A stretch of 21,462 nucleotides of DNA from CAYJGJ01 sp964367585 (lineage in GTDB: Bacteria > Bacillota > Clostridia > Peptostreptococcales > Anaerovoracaceae), in assembly GCA_964367585.1 (NCBI GenBank), contig CAYIYH010000017.1, forward strand, positions 1 through 21,462, given 5' to 3'. Each line of letters opens with the position of its first letter. Positions within the stretch are counted from its first letter, which is position 1. The notes under the pieces are model-generated. The model worked only from the letters and a program-made list of their open reading frames with translations. It was not told the origin of the DNA and did no database searches. The position numbers and the translations under genes were made by a program. Positions 1 to 8,392 of the stretch are shown piece after piece.

Positions 1-50
1 TCTCCCACACGCCCCTCAAGCGTGCGCGTCTGCCATTCCGCCACAGTCGC
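1..50 (-). tRNA. tRNA-Leu(GAG), partial
   Basis: Read on the minus strand, the 5' half of a class II tRNA is present: acceptor 5' strand GCGACTG, a D-arm, and anticodon stem CACGC/GCGTG around loop TTGAGGG, giving anticodon GAG. The variable arm and 3' half lie beyond the window edge. It is the last visible member of the tRNA cluster. Confidence 0.9.
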
Positions 51-163
51 ATATTTGTATTTTTTGGAGTATAATTAATAAGCTGAATAATAGATAAAAT
101 ATGTCTATAAAGCACATAAGTTACAGCAAGTATTCATAACAAACGACATTCTCAGATATAAAA

Positions 164-239
<76 letters not shown>

Positions 240-292
240 ATATTATATTGAATGCTATTTTGCTATAAGTACAATCTGTAACTCATAGTACG

Positions 293-369
293 TGGTGGGC
301 CATCAGGGACTTGAACCCCGGACCTGCCGGTTATGAGCCGGACGCTCTGACCAACTGAGCTAATGGCCC
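293..369 (-). tRNA. tRNA with CAT anticodon (elongator Met or Ile2)
   Basis: A complete 77-nt cloverleaf with acceptor stem GGGCCAT/ATGGCCC, anticodon loop CTCATAA and encoded CCA. It is not an initiator, because it lacks a mismatched first acceptor pair and the GGG/CCC anticodon-stem pairs. Elongator Met and TilS-modified Ile2(k2C) both carry CAT. The CC at acceptor positions 4-5 and the CTCATAA loop would also suit Ile2, so identity is left open. Confidence 0.93.
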
Positions 370-382
370 ATTCTATCAGTTT

Positions 383-459
383 TGGTCGGGGTGGCAGGAT
401 TTGAACCCGCGGCCCACTGGTCCCAAACCAGTTGCGCTACCAAGCTGCGCTACACCCCG
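383..459 (-). tRNA. tRNA-Pro(TGG)
   Basis: Complete 77-nt cloverleaf; acceptor CGGGGTG/CACCCCG, anticodon stem ACTGG/CCAGT around loop TTTGGGA gives TGG, CCA encoded. Confidence 0.96.
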
Positions 460-467
460 AAAACATA

Positions 468-558
468 TGGCGGAGAAGATGGGATTCGAACCCATGCAGC
501 CCTTACGAACTCTAACGGTTTAGCAAACCGTCCTCTTTAGCCTCTTGAGTACTTCTCC
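468..558 (-). tRNA. tRNA-Ser(GCT)
   Basis: Complete 91-nt class II tRNA with a long variable arm; acceptor GGAGAAG/CTTCTCC, anticodon stem ACGGT/ACCGT around loop TTGCTAA gives GCT, CCA encoded. Confidence 0.96.
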
Positions 559-566
559 AGCATGGG

Positions 567-659
<93 letters not shown>

Positions 660-669
660 CTTTGAAAAT

Positions 670-745
670 TGGTGATCCATCGGAGGCTCGAACTCCGGAC
701 ACCTTGATTAAAAGTCAAGTGCTCTACCAACTGAGCTAATGGATC
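670..745 (-). tRNA. tRNA-Lys(TTT)
   Basis: Complete 76-nt cloverleaf; acceptor GATCCAT/ATGGATC, anticodon loop CTTTTAA gives TTT, CCA encoded. Only 4 nt separate it from tRNA-Gln. Confidence 0.96.
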
Positions 746-749
746 GTAA

Positions 750-824
750 TGGCAGGGGTAGCAGGATTTGAACCTACGAATGACGGAGTCAAAGTCCGTT
801 GCCTTACCGCTTGGCTATACCCCT
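750..824 (-). tRNA. tRNA-Gln(TTG)
   Basis: Complete 75-nt cloverleaf; acceptor AGGGGTA/TACCCCT, anticodon loop CTTTGAC gives TTG, CCA encoded. Confidence 0.96.
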
Positions 825-831
825 ATAAAAA

Positions 832-908
832 TGGTGAGCCCACAGGGATTCGAACCCCGGACACACGGCTTAGAAGGCCGATGCTCTATCCAGCTGAGCT
901 ATGAGCCC
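832..908 (-). tRNA. tRNA-Arg(TCT)
   Basis: Complete 77-nt cloverleaf; acceptor GGGCTCA/TGGGCTC with G-U wobble pairs at positions 2 and 5, anticodon loop CTTCTAA gives TCT, CCA encoded. The two wobbles and a T-T at the top of the anticodon stem make it the least regular tRNA of the cluster. Confidence 0.93.
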
Positions 909-959
909 ACGTTTATTAATTGACATATAGTAACTTTGACTTATTGCCTGTTAAAAAAG

Positions 960-1033
<74 letters not shown>

Positions 1034-1039
1034 ATGGTA

Positions 1040-1114
1040 TGGAGCGGAAGACGAGATTCGAACTCGCGACCCTCGCCTTGGCAAGGCGATGCTCTACCCC
1101 TGAGCCACTTCCGC
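1040..1114 (-). tRNA. tRNA-Gly(GCC)
   Basis: Complete 75-nt cloverleaf; acceptor GCGGAAG/CTTCCGC, anticodon loop TTGCCAA gives GCC, CCA encoded. Confidence 0.96.
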
Positions 1115-1128
1115 ATATTTATTATTTT

Positions 1129-1213
1129 TGGTCGAGGGAGATGGATTCGAACCATCGAAAGCTCAGCTAACGGATTTACAGTCCGCCCCCTTTGGCCACT
1201 CGGGAATCCCTCG
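1129..1213 (-). tRNA. tRNA-Tyr(GTA)
   Basis: Complete 85-nt class II tRNA; acceptor CGAGGGA/TCCCTCG, anticodon loop CTGTAAA gives GTA, a variable arm typical of bacterial tRNA-Tyr, CCA encoded. Confidence 0.96.
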
Positions 1214-1258
1214 TTATATACATATTTATGTTGAAACAATTTGTTTAAGAATTTGTAG

Positions 1259-1333
1259 TGGAGCTGGTGGAGGGAATCGAACCCCCAACCTGCTGATTAC
1301 AAATCAGCTGCTCTACCGTTGAGCCACACCAGC
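1259..1333 (-). tRNA. tRNA-Thr(TGT)
   Basis: Complete 75-nt cloverleaf; acceptor GCTGGTG/CACCAGC, anticodon loop TTTGTAA gives TGT, CCA encoded. Confidence 0.96.
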
Positions 1334-1414
1334 AATACTAATTTAATGACTTCTGTTATAAAAGAGAATGCATATTTTCAATATGCAATAAACTCTTATT
1401 AACAAAAAAAAACG

Positions 1415-1491
1415 TGGCGACCCGGAACGGGCTCGAACCGTCGACCTCCAGCGTGACAGGCTGGCATTCTAACCAACTGAACTACCGGGCC
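1415..1491 (-). tRNA. tRNA-Asp(GTC)
   Basis: Complete 77-nt cloverleaf; acceptor GGCCCGG/CCGGGTC with one G-U wobble, anticodon loop CTGTCAC gives GTC, CCA encoded. Confidence 0.96.
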
Positions 1492-1509
1492 ACATTGAGT
1501 ACAAAAAAA

Positions 1510-1585
1510 TGGTGGGCGTAATAGGGCTCGAACCTATGACCCTCTGCTTGTAAGGCAGATGCTCTCCCAGCTGAGCTATACGCCC
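1510..1585 (-). tRNA. tRNA-Val(TAC)
   Basis: Complete 76-nt cloverleaf; acceptor GGGCGTA/TACGCCC, anticodon loop CTTACAA gives TAC, CCA encoded. It is the promoter-proximal tRNA of the cluster, 18 nt downstream of the -10 hexamer. Confidence 0.96.
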
Positions 1586-1735
1586 GCACTCATTTGCTTA
1601 TGAATTATACAGTGTAGCGAGCTAAATGTCAACAGTATTTTTTATTTTTTTTTATTTTTTTTTATTTATCTATCTTATCATTTTAGATAATCATTGAATT
1701 TCAAGCTTTTTTTATGAATTGGTACAAAAAATAAA
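1586..1735. other. ribF to tRNA-Val intergenic region
   Basis: The 150-bp spacer contains the tRNA promoter and its A/T tract. I see no convincing ribF terminator: on the minus strand only a weak 5-bp hairpin (TTATC/GATAA, about 1675-1692) follows the ribF stop codon, and the A-tract has the wrong polarity to be a U-tract. ribF transcription may therefore run into the tRNAs. Confidence 0.5.
1604..1632 (-). promoter_or_regulatory. Consensus sigma-A promoter of the tRNA cluster
   Basis: On the minus strand TTGACA (1627-1632) and TATAAT (1604-1609) are separated by exactly 17 nt, a perfect match to the vegetative promoter consensus. Transcription would start about 10 nt before tRNA-Val. Directly upstream (about 1636-1668) the minus strand is almost pure A in runs of six to nine, as in UP elements that recruit the RNA polymerase alpha subunit at stable-RNA promoters. 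The UP-element role is inferred. Confidence 0.92.
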
Positions 1736-2674
1736 TTATGGATATGAATAAAGAGACATCAAAATATTTCTTGCAGACTGACAATCTTTAGTGATTTGAC
1801 TTGAAAGGTCATCAAAGGAAGTGAATTTTTTTTCGTCTCTTATTTTCTCTATAAACTCAATTGTAATATTCTTATCATATAATTCATCGCTAAAATCGAA
1901 AATATGGGTTTCCATATTTTTTTTATGAATTCCCGGCACCGTTGGCTTAATCCCAATATTAGTGATGCTTGGATACTTTCTATTATTGTATATACAATAT
2001 GTGGCAAACACACCGTTCCTAGGAGATACTATGTCAGGATCAATTGCTAAATTTGAAGTTGGAAATCCAATGTGTTTGCCAAGTTTATTGCCTTCGACCA
2101 CGTCGCCGGATATACTATAAGGACGTCCCAGTAATTTTATACAAAGCTGCATATCTCCTTCTATAACACTCTCTCGGATCAAAGAAGAACTGACAACTTT
2201 ATCATCTATACGAAACTCCGGCATTACATTTAATTTATATCCCAATTCACTCGCATTTTCTTCTAAAAAAGTCACATCTCCCTTACCTTTATGACCAAAT
2301 TTGAAGTTATATCCACAAAAAAGATTTCTCATATTCATTCTATCAATAAGAATATCTGACAAAAATGACATAGGACTCATAATCATTGTACTTTCATCAA
2401 AAGGAACGTTGAACAGAATATCGATCCCCATTTTTTCGAGTATGCTATTTTTTTCCGTATCGTGCATTATTCTCTTTATATTTCCGTCAGAAAAAATTGT
2501 CTTAGGATTTTCCGAAAATGTAAAAATTGCACTACACAAAGACTTTTCTTTCGCAGAATCTATGGTCATCTCGATTAGTTTCTTATGTCCTAAATGTACT
2601 CCATCAAAATTACCAAGTGCAATACAGACTGGAGGAATATTGCTTATTTCATTAATACTTGTATAAATCTTCAT
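1736..2674 (-). CDS. ribF: Bifunctional riboflavin kinase / FAD synthetase RibF
   Basis: The 312-residue protein converts riboflavin to FMN and then FAD in the cytoplasm. The N-terminal FAD-synthetase (nucleotidyltransferase) domain shows GNFDGVHLGH at residues 21-30, with its HxGH-type motif. The C-terminal riboflavin-kinase domain (about 183-305) shows GRPYSISG, the GFPTSN nucleotide-binding motif, a GVFATY strand and the METHIFDF stretch. Length matches the usual 305-320 residues. The start lies 15 nt past the truB stop, with only a weak AGAGA Shine-Dalgarno, so translation is probably coupled. It is the last gene of the translation operon. In most Firmicutes rpsO follows; here the tRNA cluster does. 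Confidence 0.95.
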   Translation of the reverse strand: MKIYTSINEISNIPPVCIALGNFDGVHLGHKKLIEMTIDSAKEKSLCSAIFTFSENPKTIFSDGNIKRIMHDTEKNSILEKMGIDILFNVPFDESTMIMSPMSFLSDILIDRMNMRNLFCGYNFKFGHKGKGDVTFLEENASELGYKLNVMPEFRIDDKVVSSSLIRESVIEGDMQLCIKLLGRPYSISGDVVEGNKLGKHIGFPTSNLAIDPDIVSPRNGVFATYCIYNNRKYPSITNIGIKPTVPGIHKKNMETHIFDFSDELYDKNITIEFIEKIRDEKKFTSFDDLSSQITKDCQSARNILMSLYSYP

Positions 2675-2689
2675 ATATAATTCTATCTC

Positions 2690-3700
2690 TTAAGAAAAAA
2701 CTTTATCCGAAACATACTTTTTCTCTGTCTCGTCATAATACATAATTGCAATAAGCTTATTATCGCTTGTAGACGATAAATAATTGCTATTATCTGCCGT
2801 CACCATATTGAGGATATTACCTTTGTACACACAATACATATTTTTATATTCACTCCGAAATGGCACAAAAAAATCACGTTCCTTAAAATATGGAGATTTG
2901 AGAATATCACACAAATGTGTAGGTAATTTCCATCCCTGACTTATCTTATCTGCTACATCTTGATTAACTATTATCTCTCCAAAATATTTGAGTGGAGATT
3001 CTAGAGGTATAAGTCGGTCAATAATATCTTCCCTATCCATAGCTTTTAATTCGTCTATAGTAATCGTATTGGATAATTCGAATGCTCCGCTTTTTAAGCG
3101 TATGAGAGAGCTCATTATTGCGTCACAATCGAGTTTTTCTCCTATGTCACGGCATAAACTTCGTATGTATGTTCCTTTGCTGCACTCGACTGTAAAATCG
3201 ACTTCATTACTACTTAAATCAATATTATTAATACTAATATTGCTAATATATATTTTTCTCGATTTTATTTCAACTTGCTGATTTTCTCTCGCATATTGAT
3301 AAAGGCGCTTACCATCTACTTTCAATGCGGAATACATCGGTGGGACTTGCGAAACAAGCCCTGTAAAACTTTCGATTGCATTCTTGATATCCTCCTCTTT
3401 TATTCCAACAGGAGCTCTTTCAGAAATGACACTTCCCCATATGTCCAAAGTATCCGTAGCAATTCCCAATCTAAGTGTGCACCTGTATTCTTTCATGTCA
3501 AGATCTAAATATTCGATAATTTTCGTTGCTTTTCCTATACAAATAGGAAGAACTCCCAACGCCATAGGATCGAGAGTTCCGGTGTGCCCGACTTTCTTAA
3601 TATTTATTTTCTTTCTTACTATAGCTACGACATCATGCGAAGTCATATTTTGCGGCTTATTAATGTTTAATATACCATTTTTTGATGCATCTATTGACAT
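2690..3700 (-). CDS. truB: tRNA pseudouridine-55 synthase TruB
   Basis: The 336-residue enzyme makes pseudouridine 55 in the T-loop of tRNAs. The family signature GTLDPMALGVLP is at residues 41-52, with the catalytic Asp at 44. NKPQNMTSHDVV at 14-25 is the usual N-terminal KPxGxTS-type motif, and SKGTYIRSLCRDIG is the conserved substrate-binding segment. A C-terminal region from about 245 has PUA-like length, though it is divergent. The ATG overlaps the last 10 nt of nrnA (ATGTCAATAG), which implies coupled translation. It is somewhat longer than typical TruB (about 300 residues) because of this tail. Confidence 0.95.
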   Translation of the reverse strand: MSIDASKNGILNINKPQNMTSHDVVAIVRKKINIKKVGHTGTLDPMALGVLPICIGKATKIIEYLDLDMKEYRCTLRLGIATDTLDIWGSVISERAPVGIKEEDIKNAIESFTGLVSQVPPMYSALKVDGKRLYQYARENQQVEIKSRKIYISNISINNIDLSSNEVDFTVECSKGTYIRSLCRDIGEKLDCDAIMSSLIRLKSGAFELSNTITIDELKAMDREDIIDRLIPLESPLKYFGEIIVNQDVADKISQGWKLPTHLCDILKSPYFKERDFFVPFRSEYKNMYCVYKGNILNMVTADNSNYLSSTSDNKLIAIMYYDETEKKYVSDKVFS

Positions 3701-4752
3701 AATAAATTGTTTAACTCTTCCTCTATGATTATCACTGCATTCTCAACATTGTCATATATGGTGCACCCCGCAGCCTTAGCATGCCCCCCGCCATTATACT
3801 TTTGGGCGACGATTGTAAGATCGGCCGAACCTTTTGATCTCAAACTTACTTTAAATTCGTTCTTTGCTATTTCTTTTAAAAATACAGCGATTTCAATTCC
3901 TTTTATAGAACGAATAGCATCGACGATTCCCTCTGAATCAGATATGGTGGCACCCGCGCTTTCAATCATTTCTTGTGTCAGGTAACATAAAACACACTTA
4001 TTGTTACATATGTATTTAAGATTGGCAAATGCTTTACCTAAGATTTTAATACTTAAAAAAGACTTGCTTTCAAAAATTTCAGTATTAATTTTCGATGTAT
4101 TTATTTCAGTCTTATACAACTCTGAAACTATCCTGTGTGTGTTAGATGTTGTATTCGAATATTTAAAATTCCCAGTATCTGTGACTATCGATGTATAGAT
4201 AGCCTCTGCAATTTTTGCATCAATAGGCACGCCTAATCCATTAAGAATTTCATAAATAAGCTCTCCTGTTGCCGCAACTTCGGGGTAAACATAGTTGTAG
4301 TCACAAAAAAAATCAGACGTACTATGGTGATCGATGCACATATTCTTTGCGGCACTTAAGAAAATATCGTTGTTCCCAGGGAATCTATCGAGAGCACCAC
4401 AATCAACACATACCGATAAATCAATTTCTTTAATTCTCTCATTATCTTGGGTTTCATCAAAAAAATAATCACTGTTTAATGTTTCTTCAATTGTCTCGGA
4501 TCCTTTTTGATTATCACTTTTTTCCGATGATATTATAAAATCAGACCTAAATACGTCTGGTTCTAAAAACGAAAAAGAGGCAGAAACTCCTTCATCCATT
4601 ACAATAAAGCAATCTTTCCCCATCTTTTTCAGCCCCGTCGACAATGCAACACACGAACCAATAGCATCTCCATCTGCTCTAACATGCGGAAATAATGCAA
4701 TCTTATTTGCCATACTCAATTCTTTTACGATGACATCTAAGCTACTATTCAT
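3691..4752 (-). CDS. nrnA: DHH/DHHA1 phosphoesterase NrnA (oligoribonuclease / pAp phosphatase)
   Basis: The 353-residue DHH-family hydrolase is expected to degrade nanoRNAs and dephosphorylate 3'-phosphoadenosine 5'-phosphate. Motif I is HVRADGDAIGS (residues 23-33), motif II DCGALDR (117-123), motif III DHH (141-143), motif IV TDTGNFKYSNT, and the DHHA1 domain carries GGGHAKAAG near the C-terminus. Metal ligands and substrate motifs all look intact. A Ser/Glu/Asp-rich insertion of about 35 residues (roughly 74-108) separates motifs I and II and is longer than in typical homologs of about 315-325 residues. GAGGG lies 10 nt before the ATG. A 157-nt spacer with two hairpins separates it from rbfA. 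Confidence 0.93.
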   Translation of the reverse strand: MNSSLDVIVKELSMANKIALFPHVRADGDAIGSCVALSTGLKKMGKDCFIVMDEGVSASFSFLEPDVFRSDFIISSEKSDNQKGSETIEETLNSDYFFDETQDNERIKEIDLSVCVDCGALDRFPGNNDIFLSAAKNMCIDHHSTSDFFCDYNYVYPEVAATGELIYEILNGLGVPIDAKIAEAIYTSIVTDTGNFKYSNTTSNTHRIVSELYKTEINTSKINTEIFESKSFLSIKILGKAFANLKYICNNKCVLCYLTQEMIESAGATISDSEGIVDAIRSIKGIEIAVFLKEIAKNEFKVSLRSKGSADLTIVAQKYNGGGHAKAAGCTIYDNVENAVIIIEEELNNLLCQ

Positions 4753-4791
4753 ATACTAATGTCCCTCAAATTATATTATTATTTCAACAAA

Positions 4792-4826
4792 ACGTAGCCT
4801 ATTCATATCGATTGATAAGGCTACGT
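4792..4826 (-). terminator. Hairpin with short U-run between rbfA and nrnA
   Basis: On the minus strand ACGTAGCCT and AGGCTACGT form a perfect 9-bp stem with a 17-nt loop, followed by TTTTGTTG. It resembles an intrinsic terminator or partial attenuator that would lower expression of nrnA-truB-ribF relative to the upstream genes. The U-run is interrupted, so full termination is unlikely. Confidence 0.6.
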
Positions 4827-4840
4827 ATATTATTTTCACT

Positions 4841-4868
4841 GCATGGTAGTGGATACACCTCACCATGC
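4841..4868 (-). repeat. Second hairpin in the rbfA-nrnA spacer
   Basis: An inverted repeat GCATGGT/ACCATGC (7 bp, with possible inner pairs) lies upstream, in transcription, of the terminator-like hairpin. It has no U-run. Together the two hairpins fill most of the 157-nt spacer. It might stabilise the 3' end of the rbfA message or be an RNA-processing site; this is inference. Confidence 0.45.
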
Positions 4869-4909
4869 TACATAATTGGCGTATTACTTGTGATATTATA
4901 GATATTATA

Positions 4910-5272
4910 CTATTTGAGCTCTTTGATAATAGAGTCTATTTTATTTCCATACTCCATAGAATTATCAATTTTAAATATCAACTCCGGTATTCTGCGCAGT
5001 TTTATATTATGGCCTATTTCCCGCTTAATCATGCCTTTTGCGCTTTGTAATCCGCTTATAACGTCATCTTGCAATTCTTTGCATAAATTGCTGTCTGAGC
5101 CTAAGTTTAGCAAGGATACATAGCACGTGGCATAACTACCATCTGCAGAAACTTCTACAGCGGTAATGCTAAACATGGTATAAAGCCTAGGATCTTTAAA
5201 TCCATCAATTTGTAACTCGTTAATTATCTTTTTGATCTCTTCACCTAGCCTGTTTGCTCTGTTGTTTTTCAT
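4910..5272 (-). CDS. rbfA: 30S ribosome-binding factor A
   Basis: The 120-residue KH-fold protein assists late 30S maturation (16S rRNA 5' end). It shows the family pattern: RANRLGEEIKKII near the N-terminus, the DPR element at about residues 26-28, ITAVEVSADGSYATCYVS, and IKREIGHNIKLRRIPEL followed by FKIDNSMEYG. Length is standard. The ATG follows the infB stop codon directly (TAGATG), consistent with translational coupling. Confidence 0.95.
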   Translation of the reverse strand: MKNNRANRLGEEIKKIINELQIDGFKDPRLYTMFSITAVEVSADGSYATCYVSLLNLGSDSNLCKELQDDVISGLQSAKGMIKREIGHNIKLRRIPELIFKIDNSMEYGNKIDSIIKELK

Positions 5273-8200
5273 CTATCTGCTTTTTCTTTCTATTTCAATC
5301 ATATGATAGCATTCGATGATATCATCCACTTTGATGTCATTGAACTTCTCTATTCCTATTCCGCATTCAAAACCTTGAGCTACTTCTTTCGCATCGTCTT
5401 TAAACCTCTTTAGTGAAGAGATGTTTCCTTCGTGCAACAATATGCCGTCACGGACAACACGAACTTTTGCATTTCGCAACACTTTTCCTTCTATAACATA
5501 TGCGCCACCTATGATACCTATATTAGGAACCTTGAAAATGTCACGTATTTCTACTTTACCCAATATTTCTTCTTCATACTCAGGGTCAAGCATGCCTATC
5601 ATCGCTCTTTCTACATCTTCGATTGCTTGGTAAATTACGCTATATGTTTTGATTTGTACACCTTCTTTATCGGCTGCGTTGACTATCGCCGTCGAAGGTC
5701 TAACATTAAATCCAATAATTATCGATCCAGATGTCCCCGCAAGCATTACATCAGATTCAGTAATTGTTCCAACACCAGTATGAATAACTTTAACTTTTAC
5801 ATTTTCAGTATTCAGTTTCTCAAGCGATGCGACCAATGCGCCTACAGATCCTTGAACATCTGCTTTTATTATTAAGTTCAGTTCTTTTATTTCATTGTCA
5901 GCAATTGAACTAAATAGCTTTTCTAATGTCATACTTGCTTTTTTCGCCAGAATTTCTTCTCTGAGCTTAGTCTTTCTGTTTTCGGCGATCTCTCTTGCAA
6001 GTTTCTCATCATTGACCATATTAAAAGTATCACCTGCTTGTGGCACATCAGATAGACCTACAATCTCAACTGCCGTACCGGGTTTTGCTTTTTTGATAGA
6101 TGAACCTTTGTGGTCATGCATTACTCTAATTTTGCCAGATGTAGTCCCCGCAACAATGCTTGCTGTGGACTTTAAGGTACCGTTAGTGACAAGTAAAGAT
6201 GCTACAGGCCCTCTAGATTTATCTAATTTTGCTTCAATTACTGTCCCCATGGCTAATCTGTTTGGATTAGCTTTTAATTCTAATACTTCCGCTTGTAAAA
6301 GTATCATATCTAGCAGATCGGCTATTCCATCACCTTTTTTAGCCGAAACAGGAACGCAGATCACTTCACCACCCCAGTCTTCGACTAATATTCCATGATT
6401 AGATAAATCTTCCATTACTTTGTTCGGATTAGCTCCTTCTTTGTCCATTTTGTTCATGGCAACAATGATCGGTACACCAGCCGCTTTAGCGTGACTGATA
6501 GATTCTACAGTTTGCGGCTTTACACTGTCGTCTGCAGCGACGACTAGGACAGCAATATCGGTTACATGAGCACCCCTTGCCCTCATTGCAGTAAAAGCTT
6601 CATGTCCCGGAGTATCTAGGAATACAATCTTTTCGCCTTTATTTATGACTTCAGATGCTCCGATATGTTGGGTAATGCCACCCGATTCTGTCGATGTTAC
6701 ATTCGATTTCCTAATAGCATCGAGCAAAGATGTTTTACCATGGTCTACGTGACCCATAACAGTGATGATTGGTGGTCTCTTTACTAAGTCCGTTTCTTTG
6801 TCTTCAAACGTTTCGAGTCCCTCGTCCTCTCTCTCTTCCTCTACCTTACCAATTACTATACTTACATTCATTTGCTCAGCTAAAATAAGCACTGTGTCTT
6901 CGTCTATAGTCTGATTAATATTTGCCATTATTCCGAGTTTCATCAGCTCCATTATTACCGAAGAAGATGTAACGCCTACTTGCTCACAAAAACCAGCAAC
7001 TGTAATAGGCACATTCAATATTACGGTTCCTTCTGGCAATTCTTCTATTTCTATAGCAGGTTCTACTTCAACGGGCTTCTGTTTTACATATTTCTTATTC
7101 TTTACTTGTTTCTCTAGAGATCTGCTACGGGTGCCGCTTTTCATTTGCTCATTACGGTCAAGTTTATTAAATTTATTTTTTTCTTTATCGTCACGTTTTC
7201 TATCGTCTTTTCTTTGGTTAGGCTTAGTTTCTATTATGGACAAAGAGCTCTTTTCCACCCTATTATTTCCCTGCCCTTGCAATCCACGCCCTGAAGCATC
7301 ACTACGCTGTTGATTATTTTGGCGATTATATCCGCCCTCCCTATTTGAGTCTCCAGAGCGGTTAAAGTTACCGCTCTTATTAGAATCAGCAGAACGATTA
7401 TAATTACCACCCCTATTAGAATCGGCGGAACGATTATAATTACCACCCCTATTAGAATCGGCGGAACGATTATAATTACCATCTCTATTAGAATCGGCAG
7501 AACGATTGTAATTACCATTTCTATTAGAATCGGCAGAACGATTGTAACCGGTTCCCCTATTTGCTTCTCCTCCGCGATTATGTCCGCCTCCCCTGTTAGC
7601 TTCACTATTACGGCTATATCCGCTGTTTTTATTAGAGTCGAACGAACGCTCGTTGCTTCCACTCCTACTAGAGTCTCCACCGCGATTATATCCACCTTTT
7701 CTAGTATCGTCCGAATATCTGTTTCCGTCTCTGTTTATATTTCTGTTTGAATCTCCCGTACGATTACTTAAAGGTCTATCTGATCCATCTGTTTTTTCTT
7801 TTGGTGTTACTTCTCGCTCTTGAGACGGTATATCTTCTTTTTTAGGTTTTTCTGTATCATATGAAATAGCATCACTTTTTTGTTCGTCTTTATCGGAAGA
7901 TACTTTTTTATCTGATACCTGAGGATGTGCCACATTTTCGTCTATTCTTTGCTCATCAATTGATTTTTGCTCATTTTTTGGAGATAAATCTATACTTTTT
8001 TCCAAAGAAGGAGTTTCTGTGGATTTCGTAACTTCAACTTCCTCGGCCTTTATTTTTTCAATTTCATCGTCCTTTAGTAGTTTTCCTTCTTTGTCTCTTA
8101 CAAACTCCTTACGAATAACGACTTTGCCGATTGGAGGTTTTGGCTTGCTTAAAATCTCGCCATTGTTTGATTGGGTTCCACTTGATACTGTAAAGGATTT

Positions 8201-8392
8201 GCTACTATCTACTTTCTTCTCTGGCAATTCTTTTTTAGAATCTCCATCCACAAACAAACTTCTTATTTTACGCAAATCGCTGTCCGACAAGGCACTCATA
8301 TGACTATTTATCTCAATACCTTGTGTTGCAGCTTTACTCATAAGAAGTTTACTTTGGATATTCAATTCTTTTGCCAATTCATATACTTTCAT
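5273..8392 (-). CDS. infB: Translation initiation factor IF-2
   Basis: The 1039-residue GTPase places initiator tRNA on the 30S subunit and promotes subunit joining. An IF2_N module is at residues 1-50. A long charged linker follows, then a second IF2_N-like module (about 455-510) and the G domain: G1 GHVDHGKT (547-554), G2 GGITQHIGA (571-579), G3 DTPGHE (593-598), G4 NKMD (647-650) and G5 SAK in PVSAKKGDG. Domains II-IV complete the protein. The linker (about 233-356) is an Arg/Asn/Gly/Ser-rich repeat array described separately, and makes the protein longer than common Firmicute IF-2s (700-950). AAAGGAGA lies about 13 nt before the ATG. No ylxQ gene lies between it and ylxR. Confidence 0.97.
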   Translation of the reverse strand: MKVYELAKELNIQSKLLMSKAATQGIEINSHMSALSDSDLRKIRSLFVDGDSKKELPEKKVDSSKSFTVSSGTQSNNGEILSKPKPPIGKVVIRKEFVRDKEGKLLKDDEIEKIKAEEVEVTKSTETPSLEKSIDLSPKNEQKSIDEQRIDENVAHPQVSDKKVSSDKDEQKSDAISYDTEKPKKEDIPSQEREVTPKEKTDGSDRPLSNRTGDSNRNINRDGNRYSDDTRKGGYNRGGDSSRSGSNERSFDSNKNSGYSRNSEANRGGGHNRGGEANRGTGYNRSADSNRNGNYNRSADSNRDGNYNRSADSNRGGNYNRSADSNRGGNYNRSADSNKSGNFNRSGDSNREGGYNRQNNQQRSDASGRGLQGQGNNRVEKSSLSIIETKPNQRKDDRKRDDKEKNKFNKLDRNEQMKSGTRSRSLEKQVKNKKYVKQKPVEVEPAIEIEELPEGTVILNVPITVAGFCEQVGVTSSSVIMELMKLGIMANINQTIDEDTVLILAEQMNVSIVIGKVEEEREDEGLETFEDKETDLVKRPPIITVMGHVDHGKTSLLDAIRKSNVTSTESGGITQHIGASEVINKGEKIVFLDTPGHEAFTAMRARGAHVTDIAVLVVAADDSVKPQTVESISHAKAAGVPIIVAMNKMDKEGANPNKVMEDLSNHGILVEDWGGEVICVPVSAKKGDGIADLLDMILLQAEVLELKANPNRLAMGTVIEAKLDKSRGPVASLLVTNGTLKSTASIVAGTTSGKIRVMHDHKGSSIKKAKPGTAVEIVGLSDVPQAGDTFNMVNDEKLAREIAENRKTKLREEILAKKASMTLEKLFSSIADNEIKELNLIIKADVQGSVGALVASLEKLNTENVKVKVIHTGVGTITESDVMLAGTSGSIIIGFNVRPSTAIVNAADKEGVQIKTYSVIYQAIEDVERAMIGMLDPEYEEEILGKVEIRDIFKVPNIGIIGGAYVIEGKVLRNAKVRVVRDGILLHEGNISSLKRFKDDAKEVAQGFECGIGIEKFNDIKVDDIIECYHMIEIERKSR
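7334..7549 (-). repeat. Six tandem 36-bp repeats inside infB
   Basis: Residues 282-353 of IF-2 consist of six 12-residue units with consensus NYNRSADSNRGG. The DNA is nearly identical between units 3 and 4. Looser RGG/NRGGEAN-type copies extend the region to about 7325-7696. The composition (Arg, Asn, Gly, Ser, Asp, Tyr; no hydrophobic core) predicts a disordered, nucleic-acid-friendly linker. The near-identical units suggest recent expansion by slippage. Confidence 0.9.

Noticed and set aside
7234..7695. 153-codon frame opposite in phase within infB
   Set aside because: It is a reading-frame shadow of the 36-bp repeats, with an Ile/Val-rich repetitive translation and no ribosome site.
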